64,000 nucleotides of DNA from contig NZ_STFF01000009.1 of assembly GCF_004834005.1 (NCBI RefSeq), positions 154,649 through 218,648 of the forward strand. Direction: 5' to 3'. Made by a program: the position numbers and the translations under genes. The notes under the pieces are model-generated. The model did no database searches, was not told the origin of the DNA, and worked only from the letters and a program-made list of their open reading frames with translations. This document shows, piece by piece, positions 10,301 to 18,693 of the stretch; within the stretch, counting starts at the first letter, position 1, and each line of letters begins with the position of its first letter. This DNA comes from Niastella caeni. GTDB taxonomy: Bacteria > Bacteroidota > Bacteroidia > Chitinophagales > Chitinophagaceae.

Positions 10301-11568
10301 CCATCTCTGTCGGTAAGACAGTTCATTATCTGAAATACCCTGCTGGTGTTCTTGAAAACTATTTTCTCAAAGAAAACAGCGCATTCGGCAGCCATCCGCT
10401 CAGCGGAGAAGCGGTTAATTAATTTTTGCAATCCGTTCTGCCCTATTTGGTGGCATAAAGCGGGATTATCTTTTAACCGTTGAACGGAATCTATTACTTT
10501 GTGTGGCTCTGTAAGAGGAATAACAATAGCATCCTTGCCATCATCAAAAATTTCCGGAACTGCGCCTGTTTCAAATACGATCAATGGTTTTCCTTTTCGC
10601 ATTGCTTCGAGATACAACAAACCAAATGATTCGTATTTTGATAAAGCAAACACTATATCTGCCTTCTCGTAAAGGGTATCCAGTTTTTCATCGCTTACAT
10701 ACCCATACAGGAAAATCTGTTTATTAAGATATTGCTTAAAATGCTTATGAATGTATTCATGATAGGTAAAGCCTGTTTCCTCTTTAAAACCATCCCATTC
10801 ACCGCTGTCTTTACCTACCAGGTGAATTTCAATACCCTTAACATTTTCGAGCAGCAAAGGCATTATTTCTTTTACCAGGATATCTGAACCTTTCCTTTTT
10901 TCAAGGCGGCCGACCGATAAAATGCGGCAATTGCCGTTAGCAACGGGAACAGGAACTTCTGGAGATTTTATTCCTTTTAAATCAATGCCATGATGAATGA
11001 CAGCATAAGGTTTTTTTTCAAACCTCACTTTATACAGGCGTTCTGTTTCTTTCAATATCGACCAACTGTCAAAAACATAGCCGTCGGCTATTTCAAGAAA
11101 ATGGGTCTCAATTTCGTTTAAAACATCTTTTTTAGGCGTTTTACCCGAAAGCACTTCTTTCAACAGCATAGAAGTAGTTTCCAATCGAACAATGAATGGA
11201 ATTTCGGGCAGTTTCAACCGGGTAATGTAACCCTCAATATCCCATAAAGGAGATTCGATTATATGTATGGGATATAGCTCATTCAACTGCCTGATGCGTT
11301 TGTACACCAGGTAACTGTAAGCAAGTTGAAAATGCAGATTACCCGGAGTTTGAAGTTGATAAAAAGCATCCGAGGCTTTCTTTTCCCAGCCTGATATCTG
11401 GTGAATATAAATATCATCAATAATCTTTTCACAGGCGTCTCTTCCACAGGTAATAATATGCACTTCATGGCCTAATGCCCTGAATTGCCGGGCATAGTCC
11501 CATCTGTTACGGGGTATTCCCTCCGTAGAAGCGGGGGGGAGGTATTTGGTAATAATGCAAATGCGCAT
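7360..11568 (-). CDS. Giant fused glycosyltransferase: GT4-GT4-WSG-WSG-GT2
   Basis: A 1402-residue cytoplasmic protein with five domains. Residues 1-400 are a GT4 (RILSVGRLEKRKGSD near 215-229; YESFGLLYLEAM with the E-x7-E pair). Residues 405-755 are a second GT4 (IIFVGSIAPHKKQTD near 586-600; HEGFGVPLAEAM). Residues about 780-900 and 945-1068 are two copies of the module with HDWSGKVKV...FDLF (W830) and HAWSGMVEV...IDLY (W999), each followed by a strand like ERNSFAKGNEVFL. Residues 1082-1330 are a GT2 (VSVIINTLDRDEHLEKLL, FIDDDALP, GGFDERFIYYLDETDMCIRL). Three active sites on one chain could build several linkages in succession. A 253-residue gene ends 17 bases upstream, likely in the same operon. 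Confidence 0.88.
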   Translation of the reverse strand: MRICIITKYLPPASTEGIPRNRWDYARQFRALGHEVHIITCGRDACEKIIDDIYIHQISGWEKKASDAFYQLQTPGNLHFQLAYSYLVYKRIRQLNELYPIHIIESPLWDIEGYITRLKLPEIPFIVRLETTSMLLKEVLSGKTPKKDVLNEIETHFLEIADGYVFDSWSILKETERLYKVRFEKKPYAVIHHGIDLKGIKSPEVPVPVANGNCRILSVGRLEKRKGSDILVKEIMPLLLENVKGIEIHLVGKDSGEWDGFKEETGFTYHEYIHKHFKQYLNKQIFLYGYVSDEKLDTLYEKADIVFALSKYESFGLLYLEAMRKGKPLIVFETGAVPEIFDDGKDAIVIPLTEPHKVIDSVQRLKDNPALCHQIGQNGLQKLINRFSAERMAAECAVFFEKIVFKNTSRVFQIMNCLTDRDGVSNTTVDYDKLLKEEGVATQILGTYPSPAVQQLVKPIESVQFTESDAIIYHYWNYCEKGDYFNKLTFPKKAFFFHNITTPDFFSVDDEAYHTTFRGFKQLSTLDNFDVYIGHTAYSLEILRQSLARPIATHIIPPHIDKDLILNRPFNKELAKSIRAQYPFHIIFVGSIAPHKKQTDLVKFFKYYSEQINADSHLSIIGGGAPSYVNELVALIKELSIGKKVTVTGKVSNDDLYAYYRSADIYLSMCEHEGFGVPLAEAMVFDLPVVAFNCTAVPDTVGQNGCLFRTKDVMLVTEIVEKIRKDEPWRKEVLSRQCKHLEHFSKQSIAKAFADLHVLLDEKHFERITFLKKDTDLLLEEYIFYNDSRLKSLEPVQLKDDQLMLVNHLSGITVEEVFSSFEINFLSHDWSGKVKVQIDDHQPVVFDLFSSDRKLKNITIDEELETGLHTIKIWQTGERNSFAKGNEVFLHSIKLKKPFNVPDKTAFEALKQVVQPDSEATLTDDDDMLEIAGEETTSGEPKILRRIEEADVLNDLFVYTPEWSVKDEHFKFSDGTQGGSIEFEKEFTSLAFKFVAHAWSGMVEVTVDNRYRETIDLYNTEHEEKVFRLKKVFKQQSHHVTIKALSRRNSFSRGSEVFFKGALFEQHLPVQVSEEELAANYKVSVIINTLDRDEHLEKLLKALEAQTYSWFEIVVVNGPSKDRTEEILAGYQGRIKVGSCPEANLSQSRNIGIEMAAGNYVAFIDDDALPCDEHWIENFIYFIIWNRSLKIGAVGGPVKHKNTEHYEFKNGATSDYGFQIFREEELKSHTLDGKRWVQGVPGGNNIVLKSALYEIGGFDERFIYYLDETDMCIRLAREGYVIINNPINHIKHFKAPGTRRKSPYDIRWDIIARSDMYYALKTGYDVLPVRVVKAIRYFKKKHFFKEVVKAYKDNVISKDEYIKYRQLLKKGFYEGLKWGLFNKKQSGPIIDKSGKFHNFKKG

Positions 11569-11585
11569 TGGTAGGGTTTAATCAC

Positions 11586-12347
11586 TTAATGGTTGTGGTG
11601 ATAATTATCGCTTAACAAATTGACATTAACGTAGTTACGGTATAGCTTGGCAAAGTATAATTTCCGCGAGCGGTTTTTTGTAAATAAACGATATATGCTG
11701 ACCAGCATTTTTCTGTAAACCTTTCTTTTGAATCGCGTAAATCCTTTTGAACCATCAGGGGCAAACATTTTATTAAGTACCACATGGTCTAACTGGCGTT
11801 CTGATTCTTCAACTGAAAGAAACCCCCGGAAGTACCTGGCATTTATATACTGTTCCATTTCGCGCAAAGAAGTAGCGCTTGCTGATTGTTGCCGGGTATA
11901 TGGTTCACGGTTGATCCTTTTATTTCCTGTTGCCTGATCTTCCGACTCGAGCTCGCCCACTTTTGAAACAATTTTATCATCGAGCCCCAACAACATCGAC
12001 ACCTCTTCTTTCACTTCCTGTACCATCACCGGGCTAACCGGTAATTGCAACGTTAAACCGGTTCCTCTTGTCAATAAAAAAACTATGGTATTCTCTTCTT
12101 TACCTGTGGTATCAAAATTGTATTCAATTTGTGCCGTGATTTCAGACAATTTATATACGTGTTCGTCTTTATTAACGTTTTTATTGTTAATGAACACTTT
12201 AAGGATAGGGGAATCATTAGCAGGATTAAGTACGTTAACATGGTAAGCATACTTACCTGATGGTGTTTTTCCTATAGGTACCAGGAAAGGTTCATTTAAA
12301 CTCAGGGTAATAGGCTTGCCGTGAGTAGGAATACTAGTCAAGTGCAT
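11586..12347 (-). CDS. Hypothetical protein of the glycan cluster
   Basis: A 253-residue protein of unknown family. Residues 1-110 look beta-rich and soluble (YHVNVLNPANDSPILKVFINN; IEYNFDTTGKEENTIVFLL), suggesting a beta-sandwich. Residues 115-185 are polar and charged. The last 70 residues are strongly basic (FKRKVYRKMLVSIYRLFTKN), like the C-terminal tails of other proteins in the cluster. No signal peptide is visible. It is the first gene of a likely two-gene operon with the giant fused glycosyltransferase, 17 bases downstream, and may assist it. A -7 box (TAAGTTTG on the minus strand) lies at 12390-12397. Confidence 0.7.
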   Translation of the reverse strand: MHLTSIPTHGKPITLSLNEPFLVPIGKTPSGKYAYHVNVLNPANDSPILKVFINNKNVNKDEHVYKLSEITAQIEYNFDTTGKEENTIVFLLTRGTGLTLQLPVSPVMVQEVKEEVSMLLGLDDKIVSKVGELESEDQATGNKRINREPYTRQQSASATSLREMEQYINARYFRGFLSVEESERQLDHVVLNKMFAPDGSKGFTRFKRKVYRKMLVSIYRLFTKNRSRKLYFAKLYRNYVNVNLLSDNYHHNH

Positions 12348-12389
12348 TAAGGGTGGCTATAATTTATTAGGAATCTGGTATTTAAATTA

Positions 12390-12397
12390 CAAACTTA
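12390..12397 (-). promoter_or_regulatory. Candidate -7 box for the 253-residue gene / giant GT operon
   Basis: TAAGTTTG on the minus strand fits TAnnTTTG, about 43 bases before the start at 12347. A TTTG further upstream is spaced about 27 bases away, outside the usual range, so support is partial. Confidence 0.4.
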
Positions 12398-12423
12398 TTA
12401 AAAATTGACCTTATTTTCGGTCC

Positions 12424-12463
12424 CCAAATTACAAAATTTGGATCGCCAAATTATGAAAATTTG
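12424..12463 (+). repeat. Tandem palindromic motif spanning a start codon
   Basis: Two copies, 22 bases apart, of CCAAATTAnnAAAATTTG: 12424-12441 and 12446-12463. Each copy is internally an inverted repeat (CCAAATT with AATTTGG in the first). The ATG of the downstream glycosyltransferase (12453) is inside the second copy. It may be an operator or a translational control hairpin, or chance. Confidence 0.45.
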
Positions 12464-14351
12464 CTTAATCAGTCGGGAATGCTTTCCTTTTACGCATGGT
12501 GGAATAGGTACAGCGTTCTATTCACTGGGGAAAATGCTGGCGAATTTAAATCACGATGTAATACTTTTAACGAGAAAGCCGGCAAACTTCAACGAAGACA
12601 TCTACAATCAGCACTATACAAATAAATTTAAAACAGAATGGGTTGAGTATACAGAAGGCGCTTTTTCAGTTCATAGTCTGCTCGACTACTCCTTTCAATT
12701 AGAAAAACACTTTGATCACTTTAATAATACTTTCCAGGCAAACGTTGCCATGTATGCTGAATTTGACGGAGAGGCATATTTCCTTTTGCGTAACAAGAAT
12801 AAAGGCTTAAAATACCAAAATACATCTTTTGTAGTTCATTTTTCAGGTCCCCTGTTTGCACTGCTGGAAGCGGAAAAAAGAATTCCCTCGGTGTACGAGC
12901 AACTTATTATTAAAATGGAAGCGTATTGCATTCAGGCCAGTTCTTATGCTATAGCGCCTTCTTCATTTATCCTGAATTATCTTAAGCAACAATTTAATCT
13001 GCAACACCAGCAGCATTTTGTTATTCCCAACCCAATAAACAATACCATATTTACAGAACCGGTTCCTCCTGCTTCTGTTTATGACAATAAAAAGAATATA
13101 TTGTTTATCGGGCGCCTGCAAAAAACAAAAGGCGTTGATTATTTACTCAAGGCCTTTCAACAGTTGATTGAATCAGGCAATGAACAGGTACGGTTACAAC
13201 TTATAGGACGGGATGTTTTCTGGAGCGATTATAATATGACCTTTCAGGAATATTGCAAAGCCAGTTTGCCAGAAAACATATTATCAAAAATTGATTTTAT
13301 AGGGCACATTTCACAGGCCGACATGTTTGCTTATCACAGGCAGGCATGGATAGCCGTATTCCCTTCACGCTTCGATACATTTGGCAATGTAGCGCTTGAA
13401 TGTATATATAATGGCACACCGGTTATTGTTAGTAAAAACACCGGTTTACCTGATGTTACCGGGGAAGATTATAACTTTTTCTGGCACGAAGAGAATGGCG
13501 TGGGCGCCTTAACAACATTATTACAAAAAGTGCTTGCAGATTCAGCGTTGAGAAACGAATTGGCCTTACAATCGCACAAAAGGGCAACCTACCTGCACAC
13601 CCATTTACCCGGTCAGTTTGTAAATGCTTTACAGGAAATTATTGCCATCGGCAATGATCAGGCCGTTGAAGTTACAGCTATTGATGAACAGGTATTTTTA
13701 TTACTGAACCAATACAGTGCCATATGGCAGCAGGAAAAGAATGCAGAAATAAAAGAAGTTTATATACAAAAAGACGAGGAGTTAAAAAAGGCCTGGGAAA
13801 GTTATGACAATAAGAATAATGAGCTGGCGGCCTTCTGGCATCAACACGATGAACAGATAAAGGATGTGTGGGTGAAATACGATGAAAAAGATAAACAAAT
13901 ACAGGGCATTTGGAAGCAATACGATGCAAAGGATGCCGTGTTACAGGAATTGCAACAACGCTATGATAAACTGGAACAACAGCAAAACGACCAGCAACAG
14001 CAATACAGTGAACTGCAGCAACAATACATTCAGTTTCAGCAATCCAATATAGATTTGTTACAGCGATATAATGAATCACTGAAGGAATACAATGAGTTAC
14101 AGCAACAATATAACCAATTGCAGCACCAGTATAACGAAATGCTTTCACCATACAATCAGATATTGGTTCAGCATGAAAAACTAAAGCAGCAACTTTCTAC
14201 TTTAAACAAGGACATCGAAAAATATTTAAACAGCAACTCTTCCAAGCCTTTTAAAGTAGTAGCCCGGGATAATAAAGATTTTTTACCTGAAATAGAGCTT
14301 TTATATTATCAGATTGGCTTATTGAAAAAGAAAGGGCGCCGTTTTTTTTAA
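12453..14351 (+). CDS. GT4 glycosyltransferase with long C-terminal coiled coil
   Basis: A 632-residue protein. Residues 1-410 are a GT4: MKICLISRECFPFTHGGIG at the start, ILFIGRLQKTKGVDYLLKAF near 208-227, and FDTFGNVALECIYNG as the E-x7-E region with Asp in first place. Residues about 430-590 are a glutamine-rich coiled coil with aromatic residues spaced by 11 or 14 (AFWHQHDEQIKDVW, IWKQYDAKD), then heptads of the QQQYNQLQ type. The tail is basic (GLLKKKGRRFF). I use the ATG at 12453 rather than the TTG at 12405, since the GT4 strand begins there. A coiled coil on a glycan-building enzyme recalls the molecular-ruler coil of WbdD, but no kinase or methyltransferase domain is present. Confidence 0.87.
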   Translation: MKICLISRECFPFTHGGIGTAFYSLGKMLANLNHDVILLTRKPANFNEDIYNQHYTNKFKTEWVEYTEGAFSVHSLLDYSFQLEKHFDHFNNTFQANVAMYAEFDGEAYFLLRNKNKGLKYQNTSFVVHFSGPLFALLEAEKRIPSVYEQLIIKMEAYCIQASSYAIAPSSFILNYLKQQFNLQHQQHFVIPNPINNTIFTEPVPPASVYDNKKNILFIGRLQKTKGVDYLLKAFQQLIESGNEQVRLQLIGRDVFWSDYNMTFQEYCKASLPENILSKIDFIGHISQADMFAYHRQAWIAVFPSRFDTFGNVALECIYNGTPVIVSKNTGLPDVTGEDYNFFWHEENGVGALTTLLQKVLADSALRNELALQSHKRATYLHTHLPGQFVNALQEIIAIGNDQAVEVTAIDEQVFLLLNQYSAIWQQEKNAEIKEVYIQKDEELKKAWESYDNKNNELAAFWHQHDEQIKDVWVKYDEKDKQIQGIWKQYDAKDAVLQELQQRYDKLEQQQNDQQQQYSELQQQYIQFQQSNIDLLQRYNESLKEYNELQQQYNQLQHQYNEMLSPYNQILVQHEKLKQQLSTLNKDIEKYLNSNSSKPFKVVARDNKDFLPEIELLYYQIGLLKKKGRRFF

Positions 14352-14407
14352 ACACGGAATTACGATACACATAATATTACTACAAAGCCACATTTACTAT
14401 TTAATTC

Positions 14408-16528
14408 ATGAATGCCGAAACAGGTATAAGCATAGTAACACCGTTTTACAATCAAACCGAAGTATTTTGGGAAACCTATCAGGCTGTTGTTAATCAAACA
14501 TTCATTAACTGGGAATGGGTTATTGTAAATGATGGAAGCAACCAGAAAGCTTCCCTCAGCGTGTTAAAAAAATTAAACACCTTAAGCAATAAAAAAATCA
14601 AAGTAATTACTTTGCCTCAAAACATGGGCTTGCCTGCTGCCAGGAACCATGGAGTAAAGCAGTCGTTATTTGATTTTATCTTTTTTTTAGACTCCGATGA
14701 TCTCATTGAACCCGACTACCTCGAAAAAGCCTTTATTACACTGCAAATAAACCCTGCTTTCACCTTTGTAAATTCATGGTCAACCGGGTTTGGTGCTAAA
14801 AATTATTTATGGCAGGCAGGATTTGATAAAAAAGAAAAATTCCTTCAGCAAAACTGGGTTGCTTTTGCCGGACTTTTCCGCAAAAGCATATTTACCCGGC
14901 TTCAATTTAACGAAGTACAAAAAAACGGCCTGGAAGACTGGGAGTTCTGGCTACAGGCTGCCGCTCACAATTACTGGGGATATACTATACCGGAATATCT
15001 TTTTCATTACCGCATTCATGATAATCATCAGAACAAGTGGGCCAATTGGGATAATGGGATTGAGCAAAAAAGAATAACCAGGCGATTTCAGGCAAAATAC
15101 CGCTTATTAAAAAAACAGTTCCCTAATCCTCAAAAGCAACTATACCCATCTTTTGCCAACCTCCCTTCCCTTAGTGGCATGCCGGCGCCCACAGGAAGTA
15201 AAAAAACAGTTCTAATTGTATTACCCTGGCTTGAACTGGGAGGCGTAGAGCGGTTTACCCTACACTATATGGCCGCCATGGCGCAGGTGTATGACTTTAT
15301 CATGGTTACAACCAATGCAGGTGCGCACAGCCATGAAGCCGAATTTAAAAAGTACTGCAAACAAATTTATCATTTTGCCAGTATAGCCGACGGTACCGCT
15401 TATCCGATAATCTGGAATTATGTCATCAATACCTGGTCTATTCATTTGCTGGTTATTTCACATTCCCAGCCCGCCTATTATATACTACCTTATCTGAAGG
15501 AAACCTATCCCTTGCTGGCGGTTACCGATATATTGCACCTGGTAGAAGAAAACTGGAAGCAGGGGGGCTATCCCAAAATAGCAATTGATTACAGCGTCTA
15601 TATAAATAAACATATAGTAGCCAACAACCAGATTTATGAATGGATGGCCGACCGGGGCGTTGCAAGCAAAAAACTACAAACCATTTATATTAATGTAGAC
15701 ACAAAAAATATACAGCCCGTTGATGAGGCTGTGAAATTCTCAAAAAAGAAAGCCTTTTTTAAATTACAATCAGACCATCAATTGGTGCTGCTTTTCTCAG
15801 GAAGGCTTACTGCTCAGAAAAACACTTTATTATTACCCGATATTGCTGCAATACTTGCTAAAAAAGGTATAAGCTTTATAATGGCTATTGCAGGAGACGG
15901 CCCAGAAAGAGAATTGCTGGAAGAAAAGGTTTATCAAAAAAAACTGCACCGTTATTTCAGTTACCTGGGACCTTTGTCACACACGGCTAATATAGAAGCT
16001 ATACAATTGGCCGATATATTAGTATTACCCTCTGCCTGGGAAGGTATAGCCACTGTAATATACGAAGCAATGGCTGCCGCCACGCCGGTAGTAGCAACCA
16101 ATGTCGGTGGGCAGCAGGAATTAATTGAACCCGGAACTGGCATAGTAATACCTGTTACGGATGATTTAAGCCAGTTTGTTGAAACTTTTTCCGGAAAGCT
16201 GGAGACGCTGGCCGGGGATCCTGTATTAAGAAAGAGAATTGGTGAGGCAAGCAGAGAGCGGGTAGAGAAATATTTTGACATATCCCTTACGCATAGCAAC
16301 CTGCAAATACTTTTTGAACAACTTCTTTCCCAGCTTGAACCTGGGATTGCACCTTTATCGCAATCCGATACTATTCAAAACTATTATCAAAACATTAGTA
16401 GCTGGAAGCAGGAACAATTATTACCTTCCGCCCCTAATTGGAAACAACGGCGGGTGATCAAAATTATTAAGAGAGTTTATAAAGTCTTTACCCGTAAAAG
16501 ACCGTTGCAGTATGTATGGACCAAATGA
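14408..16528 (+). CDS. Bifunctional GT2-GT4 glycosyltransferase
   Basis: A 706-residue fusion. Residues 1-235 are a GT2 (GISIVTPFYNQTEVFWETYQ, then FLDSDDLIEPDYL with the DxD). Residues about 265-650 are a GT4 (TVLIVLPWLELGGVERFTL; LLFSGRLTAQKNTLLL; IAGDGPERELLEEKV; WEGIATVIYEAMAAATPVVA with E-x7-E). The C-terminus has a basic tail (RRVIKIIKRVYKVFTRKR) that may bind membrane. The two active sites could add consecutive sugars. The stop codon overlaps the ATG of the next gene (ATGA at 16525), implying translational coupling to the reverse-order GT4-GT2 fusion. Confidence 0.9.
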   Translation: MNAETGISIVTPFYNQTEVFWETYQAVVNQTFINWEWVIVNDGSNQKASLSVLKKLNTLSNKKIKVITLPQNMGLPAARNHGVKQSLFDFIFFLDSDDLIEPDYLEKAFITLQINPAFTFVNSWSTGFGAKNYLWQAGFDKKEKFLQQNWVAFAGLFRKSIFTRLQFNEVQKNGLEDWEFWLQAAAHNYWGYTIPEYLFHYRIHDNHQNKWANWDNGIEQKRITRRFQAKYRLLKKQFPNPQKQLYPSFANLPSLSGMPAPTGSKKTVLIVLPWLELGGVERFTLHYMAAMAQVYDFIMVTTNAGAHSHEAEFKKYCKQIYHFASIADGTAYPIIWNYVINTWSIHLLVISHSQPAYYILPYLKETYPLLAVTDILHLVEENWKQGGYPKIAIDYSVYINKHIVANNQIYEWMADRGVASKKLQTIYINVDTKNIQPVDEAVKFSKKKAFFKLQSDHQLVLLFSGRLTAQKNTLLLPDIAAILAKKGISFIMAIAGDGPERELLEEKVYQKKLHRYFSYLGPLSHTANIEAIQLADILVLPSAWEGIATVIYEAMAAATPVVATNVGGQQELIEPGTGIVIPVTDDLSQFVETFSGKLETLAGDPVLRKRIGEASRERVEKYFDISLTHSNLQILFEQLLSQLEPGIAPLSQSDTIQNYYQNISSWKQEQLLPSAPNWKQRRVIKIIKRVYKVFTRKRPLQYVWTK

Positions 16529-18690
16529 AAAAAAAGTATTGGTTAATTACTACCGAGTATCCCCCCATGTATGGTGGAGGCATAGGGACCTATTGCTATC
16601 ATACCGCAAAAATGTTACACCAGATGAACTGGGATGTAACAGTATTTGTACCTAATCAGTATTCAGATATAAATAAAACTACTATTAGTAATGGCGTTAG
16701 AATAATTGAATTTTCACGGCACAAAACTAATGTGGCAGCATATCTGGGCCCTGAAACAGCCATGGCTTTTGAATTTGCCAATATTATTAAAGAATATATT
16801 GAAACAGAAGGTTTACCTGAGATACTTGAATCGCAGGAATATGCAGGCATTGCCTATTATATTTTGCAGTATAAGCATTTAAACTATCCGCTTTTTAATA
16901 AGCTAAAAGTTGTACTTACTTTACATGCGCCGTCATTTCTGTATTATGAGTATAACAGGGTGCCGGCCATGCAGTTACCCTATTTCTGGATAGGTCAGAT
17001 GGAACGCTGGTGCATTATGGCTGCGGATAAATTAAATGCTCCAAGTGCATTTATCGTTCAGGCAATAAGGCCATTTATGCCTGAGCTACCGGAAGTAACA
17101 GTAGTTCCTTTACCATTTGAACAACCGAAAAAGGTGCAGTTTAATAATGCTACCGATCCCCGTGATAATTGGTTCTTTTTTGGGAAGCTTACACCACAAA
17201 AAGGCATACTGCCGCTGCTAAAAAGCTTCAAAACCTTATGGGAAACGGGGTGGACCAGACCTTTGTATCTTATTGGCGGGGGAAACCATTATTACCATCC
17301 GGAACGCATGGATATGCAACAATGGGTAAATAAAAAATATGGTACAGAAATTAAAACAGGGAAACTCATACTATTAGGCAGTCTGTCGCCTGCTCAATGG
17401 AAAGAAAAAACCCAGAACGGAGCCGTTATATTAATACCCAGTATAGGAGATAATTATCCGTATACCGTTATTGAATCGTTGATCAACGGAAATATTGTAC
17501 TGGCATCAAAACAGGGCGGGCAAAGCGAAATCATCAACGACGCCCAAAACGGCTTTTTATTCGATCATAGCGAAGAAGACAGTTTAATAAAAAAAGTGCA
17601 TGTCATTAACAACCTACCTGTTGAGCAAATTCAGCATATTAGAATAAGCGCAATAAATTCGGTTGAAGAAAAACACTGCTACAAAAGTGTATACGCCCAA
17701 AAACAGCGTGCAATAGAAAGTACTGAAGCGGTTAATAATAAAACCACGCTATTCCCGTTTCTTACCGGCAGCAAAACGTCTGAGCACCCCTTACAACAGC
17801 AATATAAAAAAGACCTCCTTTCGGTGGTGATTCCTTTTTATAACATGGGGCCTTACCTTGAAGAAGCCTTACAGTCTGTTTATACCTCTGATTACAAAAA
17901 TATTGAGGTAATTGTAGTGAATGACGGATCAGATAAGCGGGAAAGCATTGAAGCCCTGAAGATGCTGCAAAACAAATATAAATTTATATTGATAGAGCAG
18001 AGTAATAAAGGACTTTCGGTTGCCCGGAATACAGGAGCTCAGCAGGTTACAGGAGAATTCCTGGCATTTTTAGACCCCGACGATGCTGTTGCACCAAACT
18101 ATTTCAGTAAAGCCCTGGATATTTTAAAAAGTAAACGAAATGTGCATTTTGTGGGGTGCTGGGCGCAATATTTTGAAGGATCAACAGGCAGTTGGCCTGC
18201 ATTTACTCCCGAGCCGCCCTATTTGCTTTACCACAATATGATCAACAGTAGTGCGCTTGTATACAGAACAACAGTTTTTACCCAAAGCGGCTGGAATGAC
18301 CCGGCTTTGGAATACGGACTTGAAGACTGGGAAAGTGTAATTAATTTAACTAAGAACGGTTGGAAGGGGGTGGTCATCCCGGAAAAATTGTGGTTATACA
18401 GAATCAGGAAAAAGTCAATGGCCCGCAGCTTTACCCGCGAAAAACTGCTGTTTTCCTACCGTTATATCGCGGAAAAACATTCAGCGTTTTATTCTATCTT
18501 TGCCGCCGAATTAACCGGGCTGCTGAATGCCAATGGACCGGGATATAAAATTGATAATCCGACGTTTGCAACGGATGAGCATATTCCTTTTAACAAAAAC
18601 AGAATCATCAAAAAGGTTATTAATTATATCAAAAAGAAACCGGTATTGAGAAAAAAAGCCTTGTATATTCTATCCAAATTAAAAAAGTAG
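16525..18690 (+). CDS. Bifunctional GT4-GT2 glycosyltransferase
   Basis: A 721-residue fusion. Residues 1-400 are a GT4 (KKYWLITTEYPPMYGGGIGT; WFFFGKLTPQKGILPLLKSF; PSIGDNYPYTVIESLINGN). Residues about 430-680 are a GT2 (LLSVVIPFYNMGPYLEEAL; VNDGSDKRESIEAL; FLDPDDAVAPNYF with DxD; GLEDWESVINL). The end is lysine-rich (LYILSKLKK). The start at 16525 overlaps the previous stop as ATGA; an in-frame ATG at 16516 adds only three residues. The domain order is the mirror of the preceding gene. Three bases separate it from the ABC permease, so it belongs to the exporter operon. Confidence 0.9.
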   Translation: MKKKYWLITTEYPPMYGGGIGTYCYHTAKMLHQMNWDVTVFVPNQYSDINKTTISNGVRIIEFSRHKTNVAAYLGPETAMAFEFANIIKEYIETEGLPEILESQEYAGIAYYILQYKHLNYPLFNKLKVVLTLHAPSFLYYEYNRVPAMQLPYFWIGQMERWCIMAADKLNAPSAFIVQAIRPFMPELPEVTVVPLPFEQPKKVQFNNATDPRDNWFFFGKLTPQKGILPLLKSFKTLWETGWTRPLYLIGGGNHYYHPERMDMQQWVNKKYGTEIKTGKLILLGSLSPAQWKEKTQNGAVILIPSIGDNYPYTVIESLINGNIVLASKQGGQSEIINDAQNGFLFDHSEEDSLIKKVHVINNLPVEQIQHIRISAINSVEEKHCYKSVYAQKQRAIESTEAVNNKTTLFPFLTGSKTSEHPLQQQYKKDLLSVVIPFYNMGPYLEEALQSVYTSDYKNIEVIVVNDGSDKRESIEALKMLQNKYKFILIEQSNKGLSVARNTGAQQVTGEFLAFLDPDDAVAPNYFSKALDILKSKRNVHFVGCWAQYFEGSTGSWPAFTPEPPYLLYHNMINSSALVYRTTVFTQSGWNDPALEYGLEDWESVINLTKNGWKGVVIPEKLWLYRIRKKSMARSFTREKLLFSYRYIAEKHSAFYSIFAAELTGLLNANGPGYKIDNPTFATDEHIPFNKNRIIKKVINYIKKKPVLRKKALYILSKLKK

Positions 18691-18693
18691 AGA

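Noticed and set aside
13678..14151. A 157-codon open frame on the minus strand
   Set aside because: It is antisense to the Gln-rich coiled coil of the GT4 protein; repetitive CAA/CAG codons give stop-free antisense frames.
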